Both the position numbers and the translations under genes were made by a program. This document shows, one piece after another, positions 1 through 6,200 of a DNA stretch of 13,121 nt; the stretch's first letter is position 1, and each line of letters begins with the position of its first letter. Source of the DNA: Nanobdellota archaeon (GTDB lineage: Archaea > Nanobdellota > Nanobdellia > Parvarchaeales > Parvarchaeaceae); assembly GCA_021818905.1 (NCBI GenBank), contig JAKASS010000020.1, positions 1 to 13,121 on the forward strand, in the 5' to 3' direction. Below the pieces are notes generated by a model. That model saw only the letters and a program-made list of their open reading frames with translations. It did not search any database and was not told the origin of the DNA.

Positions 1-33
1 TGTCCTTCTTTTCCATGTCTATCACCTGGTTTG

Positions 34-63
34 AAGGATCTCCTCCACAAAGATCCTTTTTTT
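34..63 (+). terminator. Hairpin plus T-run, probable terminator
   Basis: AAGGATCT (34-41) and AGATCCTT (51-58) form a perfect 8-bp stem around a 9-base loop, followed directly by seven T (57-63). This looks like an intrinsic terminator for a plus-strand gene lying to the left of the window. One frame stays open from base 2 to a TGA at 32-34, which could be the last ten codons of that gene, but this is too short to support a gene call. Confidence 0.5.
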
Positions 64-108
64 AGCTTGTTAGAAGCCATATCCTTGTAGATACGGCTAT
101 TCTATTAA

Positions 109-127
109 TGAGTTATGCAACCGAATA
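109..127 (+). repeat. 19-base repeat, inverted partner at 10509-10527
   Basis: TGAGTTATGCAACCGAATA occurs here on the plus strand and again exactly on the minus strand at 10509-10527. In both places a frame through it reads E-L-C-N-R-I. A 19-base exact match is unlikely by chance in 13 kb. Here it lies in the 110 bases between the terminator-like hairpin and the first gene. Confidence 0.55.
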
Positions 128-141
128 ATAATCGGAGAAAG

Positions 142-150
142 TTATTTATA
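142..150 (+). promoter_or_regulatory. TATA box of the PRT-BtpA-HAD operon
   Basis: TTATTTATA is centred about 27 bases before the ATG at 173 and is preceded by a purine-rich CGGAGAAAG stretch resembling a BRE. No Shine-Dalgarno sequence precedes the ATG. The spacing fits a leaderless archaeal transcript starting at or next to the start codon. Confidence 0.55.
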
Positions 151-172
151 TCAGTTATAATCTAGAATTTGA

Positions 173-1102
173 ATGTCTTACAATGAAAATGGTTCTACTC
201 CCCATCGTTTGACCGAACTAGAAAAGATACTCAGGGAAGCCTCAAAAGACAAGGATCCGGCACGTTTAGCCGGGCGGGTCCTTGATATAACGCAGCTTTA
301 TTTTGATAAACTTTTACCGGACAAAAGCAGTTCCGATTATAAGCCAAAGCCGTCAGATAAGGAAACGATGGAAACATTGTTGTCGATAGGTGCGAAGCTG
401 ATACCAACAGTCACCAAGAAGAGGGACATGGATCTAAAAGGGATAAGACAAGGGTTACGAGACATTTCTAAAGGGCTGCTAACAAGAGATATTAACAGAG
501 GCCCAAATTCGAGATATTTGGATCAGATGTTGGGTGAGGATAAAGAACGGTTTGTCGAGGCATTCTACGCGACAGCAAAGAAAGCATTGAGCGGCGTAAA
601 GATAGATACGATAGTTTACATAGCTTCTGGTGGCCTGGAGCCGGCCTTGCTGATAAAAGATATAAAACCGAATGCGGAATTGGTGCCGCTGAGATACTCC
701 AATTACAAGAGAGGGGACTATACCCCAATGCCGCCGGGTTACATGACAGAATCAGACCTAAGCAAAAAGATCCATGGCAAGCGCGTAATAATCATTGATG
801 ATGACATAGATAGCGGTAGGTCAATGATCGTGACTTTGCAAAGAATATCCAAATTTAATCCATCCAAACTTTATTGCGGTGCGGTCATGGGTCTTAAGCC
901 AGAGGAATATATCTCCGTCTGGAGCGAATCAAAGAGGGATCTACTGTCATCCCACATTGAGACGCTGGCCAGTTCTGATACTGTAAAGTTTAATCTGGAT
1001 CATAAAAGTGATAGAAGGAGACCATATATTTACTCTGTAAAACAGGAATCGATACCTGCCGAGGCGGAGCTCGTAAACCCATGGGACGCAATAGAGGATT
1101 GA
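173..1102 (+). CDS. Phosphoribosyltransferase-domain protein
   Basis: A 309-aa cytosolic protein with the type I phosphoribosyltransferase PRPP-binding signature at residues 205-217 (VIIIDDDIDSGRS): a hydrophobic strand, acidic residues, then a small-residue turn that binds the PRPP ribose phosphate. A strand-loop at about 147-158 (VYIASGGLEPAL) fits the pyrophosphate loop of the same fold. The first 120 residues are mostly charged, probably helical, and carry no motif I recognise. This extension makes the protein longer than simple purine or pyrimidine PRTases (about 180-230 aa). The start has a TATA box at leaderless distance. The 3' end overlaps the BtpA-family gene by 22 bases, so the two are probably translationally coupled. 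The fold is clear; the acceptor base or sugar cannot be told. A regulatory role, as in some PRT-like proteins, is also possible. Confidence 0.8.
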   Translation: MSYNENGSTPHRLTELEKILREASKDKDPARLAGRVLDITQLYFDKLLPDKSSSDYKPKPSDKETMETLLSIGAKLIPTVTKKRDMDLKGIRQGLRDISKGLLTRDINRGPNSRYLDQMLGEDKERFVEAFYATAKKALSGVKIDTIVYIASGGLEPALLIKDIKPNAELVPLRYSNYKRGDYTPMPPGYMTESDLSKKIHGKRVIIIDDDIDSGRSMIVTLQRISKFNPSKLYCGAVMGLKPEEYISVWSESKRDLLSSHIETLASSDTVKFNLDHKSDRRRPYIYSVKQESIPAEAELVNPWDAIED

Positions 1103-1905
1103 CAAAGACCTTTGGCCAGGAAAAACCGATCATAGGCGCGCTTCATTTCTCGCCCCTCTTAGGATACAAAGGATTTAGGGACCTGAACGAGGTGCTAAAA
1201 AATGCCCTTCTAGATCTGAAGGCTCTCGAGATGGGAGGCGTAAACGGCGTGGTATTGGAAAATAATTACGACTTTCCGCATAGGATATTTGTAAATCCAG
1301 AGACCGTAGCTGCGATGACCTATCTCGGCGCAGAGATAAGAAAGCGCACAAATCTGCCACTCGGGGTAAGCGTACTTTGGAACGATTATAAGGCTTCTTT
1401 GTCGATCGCTAAAGTGATCGGCGGCGCCTTTGTCAGGATATCCTCATTTGTAGACGATATATCCACGGATTTTGGAGAGATACATCCAGATCCAGACGAG
1501 ATCGTCGCATATAGAAAATCCATAGGAGCGGAAAAAATCGCTTTGTTCTCAGATATACAAGTAAAGTACTCCAAAAATTTAAATGGGCAGCCAATCGAAC
1601 GATCCGCAATGGAAGCCGAGAAGAAATGCGCCGATGCCGTGATAGTGTCGGGCAAGGCGACAGGGGAGCCACCAGCCATAGAAAAACTTGTAAGCTGTAA
1701 AAATTCCGTCGGCATCCCGGTACTGATCGGCAGCGGGATGGATGCGAAGAACGCAGCCAGTCTTTTGAGATATGCCGATGGCGCGATAGTCGGTACTTAT
1801 TTTAAGGCCGGGAAAATATCAGGGAAAGAGCGAAACGCCAAACCGTATACTGCAAGAGTAGACGTATCAAAGGTCAAAAAACTCATGAGAACATTATCAG
1901 TATAA
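1081..1905 (+). CDS. BtpA/SgcQ-family TIM-barrel protein
   Basis: A 274-aa protein, the usual length for the BtpA family. Family landmarks are visible in order: a first strand and loop with His and Pro (GALHFSPLLG, 19-28), the block ALEMGGVNGVVLENNYDFP (48-66; family consensus is close to 'GvDgiivENfgD.PF'), a late phosphate-loop-like SGKATGEPP (190-198), and the terminal (beta/alpha)8 phosphate site with GSGM and DGAIVGTYFK (217-242). BtpA was named for photosystem I accumulation in cyanobacteria and SgcQ lies in an enterobacterial sugar operon. Archaeal members have no agreed reaction, although the barrel end looks built for a phosphorylated ligand. The start lies inside the end of the PRT gene. 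A HAD phosphatase follows 15 bases later, so PRPP or phospho-sugar metabolism is a reasonable guess, not a demonstration. Confidence 0.85.
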   Translation: MGRNRGLTKTFGQEKPIIGALHFSPLLGYKGFRDLNEVLKNALLDLKALEMGGVNGVVLENNYDFPHRIFVNPETVAAMTYLGAEIRKRTNLPLGVSVLWNDYKASLSIAKVIGGAFVRISSFVDDISTDFGEIHPDPDEIVAYRKSIGAEKIALFSDIQVKYSKNLNGQPIERSAMEAEKKCADAVIVSGKATGEPPAIEKLVSCKNSVGIPVLIGSGMDAKNAASLLRYADGAIVGTYFKAGKISGKERNAKPYTARVDVSKVKKLMRTLSV

Positions 1906-1920
1906 AAGACACAGCGACTT

Positions 1921-2562
1921 ATGATCGATACCATAATTTTTGATTTAGAAGGAGTCGTCGTAGATACTGAACCAATATGGGATAGAGCCCAAGAAGAACT
2001 TCTAAGACGTAGGGGCCTTGTCTACGATAGAGAGAAAGGAAAACATTTGATTACCGGCAGGTCACAAATCGAAGGGATGATCATAATGCAGGAGATATAT
2101 GGACTTAGCGGCGACCCAAAGGAGTTGACAGAGAAAAGAGCCGGCTTGGTAAGAGAGCTGTTTGAGAGCCAGCTGAATTTCATACCTGGGTTTCAAAGTT
2201 TTTATAAAGGAATCAGAGGAAGATACAGGACGTGCATCGCAACAGCCCTAGCCAAAGAACTATTAGAAGTGATCGATAAAAGACTGATGCTGTCAGAGCT
2301 GTTCGATGGAAAAATCTTTTCTATAGCAGATGTAGGGTACGTTTCCAAACCAAACCCGCACGCGTTCTTATACGCCGCAAAGAAGATGGATTCGCAACCC
2401 CAGGACTGCCTAGTGATAGAAGATGCCCCGAATGGAATAGAAGCAGCAAAGAGAGCTAATATGAGGTGCGTCGCTTTAACGACTTCGTTTAAAAGAGACA
2501 AATTAAGCGGCGCAGATTTTATTGTAGGCTCTTATCCGGAAATCGACTTATCGGCTTTTTAA
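1921..2562 (+). CDS. HAD-superfamily phosphatase, beta-phosphoglucomutase type
   Basis: A 213-aa intact HAD hydrolase with a helical cap. Motif I is FDLEGVVVDTEP (D8 nucleophile), motif II is the Thr at about 108 (CIAT), motif III is K143 (SKPNP) and motif IV is E167-D168 (VIEDAPNGIEAA). This matches phosphatases and mutases acting on small phosphorylated sugars or nucleotides. The second motif-I acid, usually Asp, is Glu here (D8-L-E10-G). The residue is still acidic, but the change may alter phosphatase versus mutase behaviour. The gene is last in the operon, 15 bases after the BtpA gene. Bases 2326-2562 belong to a direct repeat whose second copy (7694-7929) is a broken fragment. This copy has all motifs, so it is the functional one. 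Confidence 0.88.
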   Translation: MIDTIIFDLEGVVVDTEPIWDRAQEELLRRRGLVYDREKGKHLITGRSQIEGMIIMQEIYGLSGDPKELTEKRAGLVRELFESQLNFIPGFQSFYKGIRGRYRTCIATALAKELLEVIDKRLMLSELFDGKIFSIADVGYVSKPNPHAFLYAAKKMDSQPQDCLVIEDAPNGIEAAKRANMRCVALTTSFKRDKLSGADFIVGSYPEIDLSAF

Positions 2563-2628
2563 TATTTAAATGCCACTTCGTGGCATGCAAGTTCATCGAA
2601 TTTGCCCTTTCTTTCGGTAAAAGTTACA
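2326..2628 (+). repeat. Island-flanking direct repeat, left copy (303 bases)
   Basis: Matches 7694-7995 with two differences that I can find: three adjacent bases near the left edge (GTA at 2337-2339 against ATG) and one fewer C in the right copy (C-run 2426-2429 against 7794-7796). It contains codons from about 136 to the stop of the HAD gene plus the last part of a convergent minus-strand gene. The left flank (HAD gene start) is continuous here and the right flank is foreign. For the other copy the reverse holds. This is the signature of an insertion by recombination within the repeat. Confidence 0.92.
2559..2628 (-). pseudogene. 3' remnant of the 169-aa convergent gene
   Basis: On the minus strand this segment encodes the last 22 residues (VTFTERKGKF...VAFKY) and stop of the intact protein encoded at 7926-8435. 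To its right the reading frame meets unrelated sequence and soon a stop, so only a tail remains. It contains a small hairpin, TGCCAC-TTC-GTGGCA (2571-2585), that also follows the HAD stop codon and may help end HAD transcripts. It shows that the HAD gene and the 169-aa gene were neighbours before the island arrived. Confidence 0.8.
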
Positions 2629-2694
2629 CTTGTCCGTCTTCCTCACGCTTTCGGCTACGTATGCGACTCTCTTGCGATCCCATTCCAAGCCTAT
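2629..2694 (-). pseudogene. Possible coding remnant beside the island junction
   Basis: Immediately right of the repeat, one minus-strand frame is open for 22 codons with protein-like composition (IGLEWDRKRVAYVAES followed by VRKTDK). It is bounded upstream by an in-frame TAG (2695-2697) and downstream by the repeat junction, where the frame changes. No start codon is visible. I do not recognise the family. It may be a leftover of a gene cut by the integration, but a 66-base open frame could also arise by chance. Confidence 0.25.
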
Positions 2695-2710
2695 CTAAAA
2701 GACGCATAGT

Positions 2711-2745
2711 ATAGTATATAACATTTAAATAATCTAAGATACTAT
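2711..2745 (+). promoter_or_regulatory. Promoter with inverted repeat, first ATPase gene
   Basis: A TATA-like CATTTAAAT (2722-2730) is centred about 27 bases before the ATG at 2753. It is flanked by ATAGTAT (2711-2717; also at 2706-2712) and ATACTAT (2739-2745), a perfect 7-base inverted repeat that could be an operator. The 10-mer ATAGTATATA (2711-2720) recurs at 4234-4243 in the abiE promoter. Confidence 0.45.
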
Positions 2746-2752
2746 TGATAAT

Positions 2753-4027
2753 ATGGACTTGGAGCTTTTGAAAGTCACGATAGAGGAACAAAGAGAAAGG
2801 ATAGAAAAGTTGATGGAAAAAGAAAACATGATCGGGAGAGAGTTAAAAGTAAGCGAGTACATAAAATATCCGAACTCTTTGGTGATCTTGGGTGTAAGGA
2901 GGGCGGGTAAATCAGTGCTTTCTATACAGACGTTTTACAAGCAAAAATTCGCTTATATAAATTTTGACGATGAAAGACTTATAGATCTGGACACTTCCGA
3001 TCTTAATAAGATATTACAAATATTTTATGAGCTGTACGGGCCGTCTGTAGACAATCTTATTTTTGACGAAATACAGAACATACGAGGTTGGGAATTATTC
3101 ATAACCAGGCTCCGGGATACCAATAGAGTGATAGTCACCGGTTCAAATTCGAATCTTTTAGGGGGGGAATTAGCTACGCGCCTGACTGGCAGGCATATAG
3201 ACGTGACTCTTTTCCCGTTTAGTTTCAAGGAATTTTTAAGATATGAGAAATTTGAGATCAAGACCGTATTTACGACGAAAGAAAAGGCGCAGCTTATCGC
3301 CTTGCTTAGGGTCTATCTGAAGAACGGCGGGTTTCCAGAAAGCATAAGATCCGGCAAAGAGATAGTCGCTAGCATATATAGCGACATATTGACAAAGGAC
3401 ATCATAAACAGGCACAAGATAAAAAACAGAGAAGATCTGAGAAAGGTAGCGAGATATCTCGTTTCCAATTCAGCGAATGAATTCACTTTTAAATCGTTGA
3501 GGGGCGTAAGCGAGACAAATAGCTTGATAACCCTGTCTAACTGGGTCAGATACATGGAAGAGGCGTACCTTCTATTCAGATTAGAGAGGTTTTCATTTAA
3601 ATTAAGGCAGACTTTCAAAGCTCCGAAGAAGATATACTGCATCGATAATTCGATCATAAGCAGTATCGGCGTCAGACTTTCAGAAGATCTCAGCGGCTTG
3701 ATGGAAAACATGGTCGCAGTGGAATTATTCAGGAGGAAGAGCTATGACCGAAAATCGCAAGAAATATATTATTGGAAAGACCACCAACAGCATGAAGTCG
3801 ATTTCCTAATAAAGGAAAATTTTAAGATAAGCCGGATCATACAAGTAACGTATGCGTCTTCTAGAGAAGTCATAAAACCGAGGGAAATCAGCGATCTCAT
3901 CAAGGCCTCTAAAGAGCTCCACTGCAACGATCTCCTCGTCATAACATGGGACTACGAAGCCGAAGAAAAAGTCAAGGGAAAGAAGATAAGGTTCGTACCG
4001 TTGTGGAAATGGCTCCTTGACGTTTAA
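2753..4027 (+). CDS. AAA ATPase with DUF4143-type C-terminal domain (first copy)
   Basis: A 424-aa protein of the archaeal AAA_14 + DUF4143 family. Walker A is GVRRAGKS (47-54) and Walker B is LIFDE (102-106) in the typical 'FDEIQN..GWE' block. A sensor-like TGSNSNLL (129-136) follows, then the family block LATRLTGRHIDVTLFPFSF (140-158) with a likely arginine finger. After a winged-helix-like middle (about 215-300) the C-terminal part has EVDF (348-351) and IQVTY (363-367), which resembles a PD-(D/E)xK nuclease core but has Q-V-T where E-V-K would be expected, so nuclease activity is doubtful. The last 36 residues are nearly identical to those of the second ATPase at 6201-7496. Function in this family is not established. 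Its place next to a toxin-antitoxin pair suggests defence, plasmid or virus biology. No signal peptide or membrane segment is seen. Confidence 0.88.
   Translation: MDLELLKVTIEEQRERIEKLMEKENMIGRELKVSEYIKYPNSLVILGVRRAGKSVLSIQTFYKQKFAYINFDDERLIDLDTSDLNKILQIFYELYGPSVDNLIFDEIQNIRGWELFITRLRDTNRVIVTGSNSNLLGGELATRLTGRHIDVTLFPFSFKEFLRYEKFEIKTVFTTKEKAQLIALLRVYLKNGGFPESIRSGKEIVASIYSDILTKDIINRHKIKNREDLRKVARYLVSNSANEFTFKSLRGVSETNSLITLSNWVRYMEEAYLLFRLERFSFKLRQTFKAPKKIYCIDNSIISSIGVRLSEDLSGLMENMVAVELFRRKSYDRKSQEIYYWKDHQQHEVDFLIKENFKISRIIQVTYASSREVIKPREISDLIKASKELHCNDLLVITWDYEAEEKVKGKKIRFVPLWKWLLDV
3919..4027 (+). repeat. Shared 3' module of the two ATPase genes, copy 1
   Basis: These last 109 bases of the first ATPase gene align without gaps to 7388-7496 with five mismatches (about 95% identity). 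The rest of the two genes is far more divergent. The module encodes HCNDLLVITWDYEAEEKVKG and the following K-K-I-R-F-V-P-L-W-K-W-L-L. This copy ends in a perfect 14-base palindrome, GACGTTTAAACGTC (4019-4032), over the stop codon. The second copy lacks this palindrome. Confidence 0.9.
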
Positions 4028-4220
4028 ACGTCGGGATAAAGACGGCCGCACGATCATGATGGCGGCTATGCGTTGCAGAATAAAGATTTATCGAACTAGT
4101 TATGCGCACGCCTACAAGCAAATCAAACATGTTTATGCCCTCTTAGATCTAAAGATTGATAAACGTTTAGCTCTTTCCTCCTTTGGATCCATAAATGCAG
4201 GACGCTCGGGATCTTATTGT

Positions 4221-4254
4221 TTTATAAATATTAATAGTATATAAATCATATACT
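4221..4254 (+). promoter_or_regulatory. abiE promoter with palindromic operator candidate
   Basis: AT-rich TATA-like sequences lie at 4221-4230 (TTTATAAATA) and 4238-4246, 20-35 bases before the ATG at 4263. AGTATAT (4236-4242) and ATATACT (4248-4254) form a perfect 7-base inverted repeat with a 5-base spacer, overlapping the second TATA-like sequence. AbiEi antitoxins of characterised systems repress their own operon by binding inverted repeats at the promoter, so this is the natural operator candidate. The rest of the 235-base gap after the first ATPase shows no convincing gene. Confidence 0.5.
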
Positions 4255-4262
4255 TAACATAT

Positions 4263-5045
4263 ATGAAAAACAACTTATCCAAAACAGAACAAGAGATCTA
4301 TTTTAATCTGGGACAGGGCGAAATATACGATATTCTAACGATAAGCGGTCTGGTCCATTTAAAGAAAAGAACTTTGCTGGTCCTTTTAGCCAGGATGAAC
4401 AAGAAGGGGTGGATCACCAGGTTGAAAAAAGGGATTTATTTGGTGAATGCCCCGAACTTAAAAACGCTAAAAGACCCATTTTTAGCCGCCTTGAATACCT
4501 TCAATGGCTATCTTGGTTTTTCTTCGGCTTTGTATGTCTACGGTGCGATGGACGAATACCCATCTGCTATTTTTGTATGCACTCAAAGGACTTCCGCATC
4601 AAAAACACTGAATAAAACCATAGAGGTAAGGGCAGTAGCATTGGGCAAAAGAGCCACCGGGGCGGTCTCTTTTAAGGATTACTTTGTCTCATCAAAATCA
4701 AAGACGCTATATGATAGTTTTTATCTTCCACAGCACAGCGGGGGATATTCGAATATCCTGGCGGCGATTCCCAGGCTTGATTTAAGTGATGACGATTGGA
4801 AGACATTTTTGTTTTATGCCCAAAAATTCGGTAAAAGCGGTTTTTGCAGGAAGGTCGGTTTTTTACTCGAATTATTGAACCACGTATCAGATGGCGCCGT
4901 GCCGTCAGACGTATTGAAAGGATTGAATCTAGGAAAACAGCTAGTAAAACTTGGAAATGGTCGTCACGGGAAATTTATAAAGAAATGGCATATAATGGAC
5001 TATATCGAGGAGAAAGATTTAATGGGCAAGATATATCATGGATGA
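4263..5045 (+). CDS. abiEi: AbiEi-type antitoxin / transcriptional regulator
   Basis: A 260-aa protein with the AbiEi plan. Residues about 5-62 are an N-terminal winged helix ending in the wing RMNKKGWITRLKKGIYLV (44-61), where 'G-W-I-x-R-x-x-K-G-I-Y' is a hallmark of the family. A C-terminal domain follows, with GFSSALYVYG (85-94) and a further helical region. In studied AbiE systems this protein neutralises the AbiEii toxin without stable contact (type IV) and represses the operon through promoter inverted repeats; one sits at 4236-4254. The stop codon overlaps the start of the toxin gene by 8 bases, the usual translational coupling. Length is close to bacterial AbiEi. I am confident of the family because of the partner gene; activity is inferred. 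Confidence 0.85.
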   Translation: MKNNLSKTEQEIYFNLGQGEIYDILTISGLVHLKKRTLLVLLARMNKKGWITRLKKGIYLVNAPNLKTLKDPFLAALNTFNGYLGFSSALYVYGAMDEYPSAIFVCTQRTSASKTLNKTIEVRAVALGKRATGAVSFKDYFVSSKSKTLYDSFYLPQHSGGYSNILAAIPRLDLSDDDWKTFLFYAQKFGKSGFCRKVGFLLELLNHVSDGAVPSDVLKGLNLGKQLVKLGNGRHGKFIKKWHIMDYIEEKDLMGKIYHG

Positions 5046-5811
5046 ATCGATGTATACGATGTTGGCGAGTAGACATGGTTTATCGACCGATTTCGTCATA
5101 AAAGACCACTACCTTATGCGGCTTCTGCAATACATATCGATGTTTGCAAACAAAGACTTTATATTGACTGGCGGGACGGCTATAAACAAGGGTTATCTGA
5201 AAGAAAAAGCGAGATTCTCGGAAGATGCGGATTTTGAGTTGAGGCATAAGATAAAAATAAATGAATTGATCGGTCATTTAAATGAAGTAGCGACAAAAGC
5301 GAAGGACTTTTCTGGCACGGAAAAAAGGTTACTCAAGATATATTATCAAATTGACTTTAAATACCGGCTGCCCGGCTCCAATGGAGATAAAGTAAGACTA
5401 GACGTCGCATTCAATGAGATCGCGCCGGCATGGTCAAATACGAGCATCGAAGAGATTGTCTCCTCGTTTAGCGAGGAACGAGTGTATGGCCTAAATATTT
5501 ATAGTTTAGAAGAGCTATTGGCTAGAAAGTTATATGCAGTTTATAGACGGACGGAAGGGAAAGACATCTACGATCTATTTTACAGCTTAGGGTTAGTGGA
5601 AAGGAATAGATTTTATGATGCAAGCAGACGATTCTTTGATTATAAAAAATTGGACTTCAAAGAAGTCTTGCCTATGGTGGCTGACAAATTAAGAGCGATA
5701 AAACACGCCTACATAGCCCCGAGAGTAAACAATTATATCCCATTAAAATTAAGACCTAAGAATTGGGAGATAGTTTCTAATTCCATCGCGGATTACATAA
5801 ATAATTTTTGA
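5038..5811 (+). CDS. abiEii: AbiEii-type nucleotidyltransferase toxin
   Basis: A 257-aa DUF1814-type nucleotidyltransferase. Motif I is intact: TGGTAINKGYL (44-54) followed by RFSEDADFEL (59-68), giving the G-G...S-x-D-x-D metal-binding pattern. A further acidic strand is RLDVAF (120-125, D122), and the C-terminal signature is ARKLYAVYRRTEGKDIYDLF (162-181). All catalytic-type residues appear present. AbiEii-family toxins are NTP-dependent and stop growth by transferring nucleotides to an essential cell component; tRNA 3' ends are the target in characterised mycobacterial relatives. In bacteria the pair aborts phage infection, so here it could guard against archaeal viruses or stabilise the island. 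Translation is coupled to abiEi by an ATG inside its last codons. A structured, T-rich element follows directly. Confidence 0.88.
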   Translation: MDESMYTMLASRHGLSTDFVIKDHYLMRLLQYISMFANKDFILTGGTAINKGYLKEKARFSEDADFELRHKIKINELIGHLNEVATKAKDFSGTEKRLLKIYYQIDFKYRLPGSNGDKVRLDVAFNEIAPAWSNTSIEEIVSSFSEERVYGLNIYSLEELLARKLYAVYRRTEGKDIYDLFYSLGLVERNRFYDASRRFFDYKKLDFKEVLPMVADKLRAIKHAYIAPRVNNYIPLKLRPKNWEIVSNSIADYINNF

Positions 5812-5908
5812 TCCGGAGCGCTTAAGACCATAAAGTCCGTCATTCCTAGTCGGCATTTGAGCCGTCAAAGGACTGAAAAATAAAACACTGAAAGGACCGG
5901 ATGTTTTT
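5811..5908 (+). terminator. Nested stem-loop followed by T-run after abiEii
   Basis: Starting at the toxin stop codon, three nested complementary pairs can be drawn: ATCCGG (5811-5816) with CCGGAT (5897-5902), AGTCC (5834-5838) with GGACT (5870-5874), and CGGC (5851-5854) with GCCG (5861-5864). TTTTT (5904-5908) follows the outer stem. It could be an elaborate terminator or the 3' end of a small RNA; the long single-stranded joints make the outer stem uncertain. Confidence 0.4.
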
Positions 5909-6148
5909 AAGTGAAAACAAGCAAATCACGCTTGTGCACGACCCCATTAAATAAGCCTGGACCCGCCCGACTCGCTTCGGGCATCCTTCCCTGCTGTGCC
6001 CAGCCGATAAGTCGATGGCGGCCTTTTAATGGGAATGCAAACGATTACAGCGGCAACGGGAACGATGGCGCGCTACGAATGTGAACGGGGCCCCGCCTTA
6101 GCGTTTCTTTTCTACCGTGCGATCAGAAAGAAGGAAACAATTATAAAT
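5909..6148. other. Gene-free stretch with GC-rich structured DNA
   Basis: No gene with family support is seen between the toxin terminator and the second ATPase promoter. It is clearly richer in GC than its neighbours. CCCATTAAA (5943-5951) is complementary to TTTAATGGG (6025-6033), enclosing a hairpin GCCCGA-CTCGCT-TCGGGC (5965-5982). Further right, CGCTA (6071-6075) can pair with TAGCG (6099-6103) around the palindrome CGGGGCCCCG (6086-6095). A 44-codon frame with ATG at 6029 ends at 6163 and overlaps these structures; I see no reason to call it a gene. A structured non-coding RNA or the remains of a small mobile element are both possible. Confidence 0.4.
5943..6033 (+). ncRNA. Candidate structured RNA closed by a 9-bp stem
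   Basis: The perfect 9-bp closing helix 5943-5951/6025-6033 may continue inward with A5954-T6024 and G5955-C6023, then C5956-C5957 with G6021-G6020 past a bulged base. It encloses a 6-bp hairpin at 5965-5982 and a second arm where CTGG (5957-5960 area) could pair with CCAG (5999-6002 area). The GC content is well above that of the surrounding DNA, as expected for stable RNAs in a moderately AT-rich archaeon. It does not match tRNA, 5S, SRP or RNase P patterns known to me. The strand is undetermined; plus is chosen because flanking genes run that way. Confidence 0.3.
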
Positions 6149-6179
6149 TCTTTCCTTATTTAAAGGAAAGACTTAAATA
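6149..6179 (+). promoter_or_regulatory. Promoter with perfect 9-base inverted repeat, second ATPase
   Basis: TCTTTCCTT (6149-6157) and AAGGAAAGA (6163-6171) are perfect complements with a 5-base spacer. They sit directly upstream of a TATA-like TTAAATA (6173-6179) about 25 bases before the ATG at 6201. Related purine blocks occur at about 6126-6136 (GAAAGAAGGAA) and 6181-6187 (GGAAAGA). This looks like a repressor site overlapping the BRE/TATA region. Confidence 0.5.
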
Positions 6180-6200
6180 GCGGAAAGAAGCATATAAAAT

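Noticed and set aside
4017-4244. 75-codon open frame between the first ATPase and abiEi
   Set aside because: Starts inside the ATPase gene, has no promoter of its own, low-complexity composition and covers the abiE promoter; no family recognised.
5896-6163. Possible short genes in the GC-rich gap, e.g. a 44-codon frame from 6029
   Set aside because: The frames run through perfect inverted repeats, which explains their openness poorly but their composition well; no start signal or family support.
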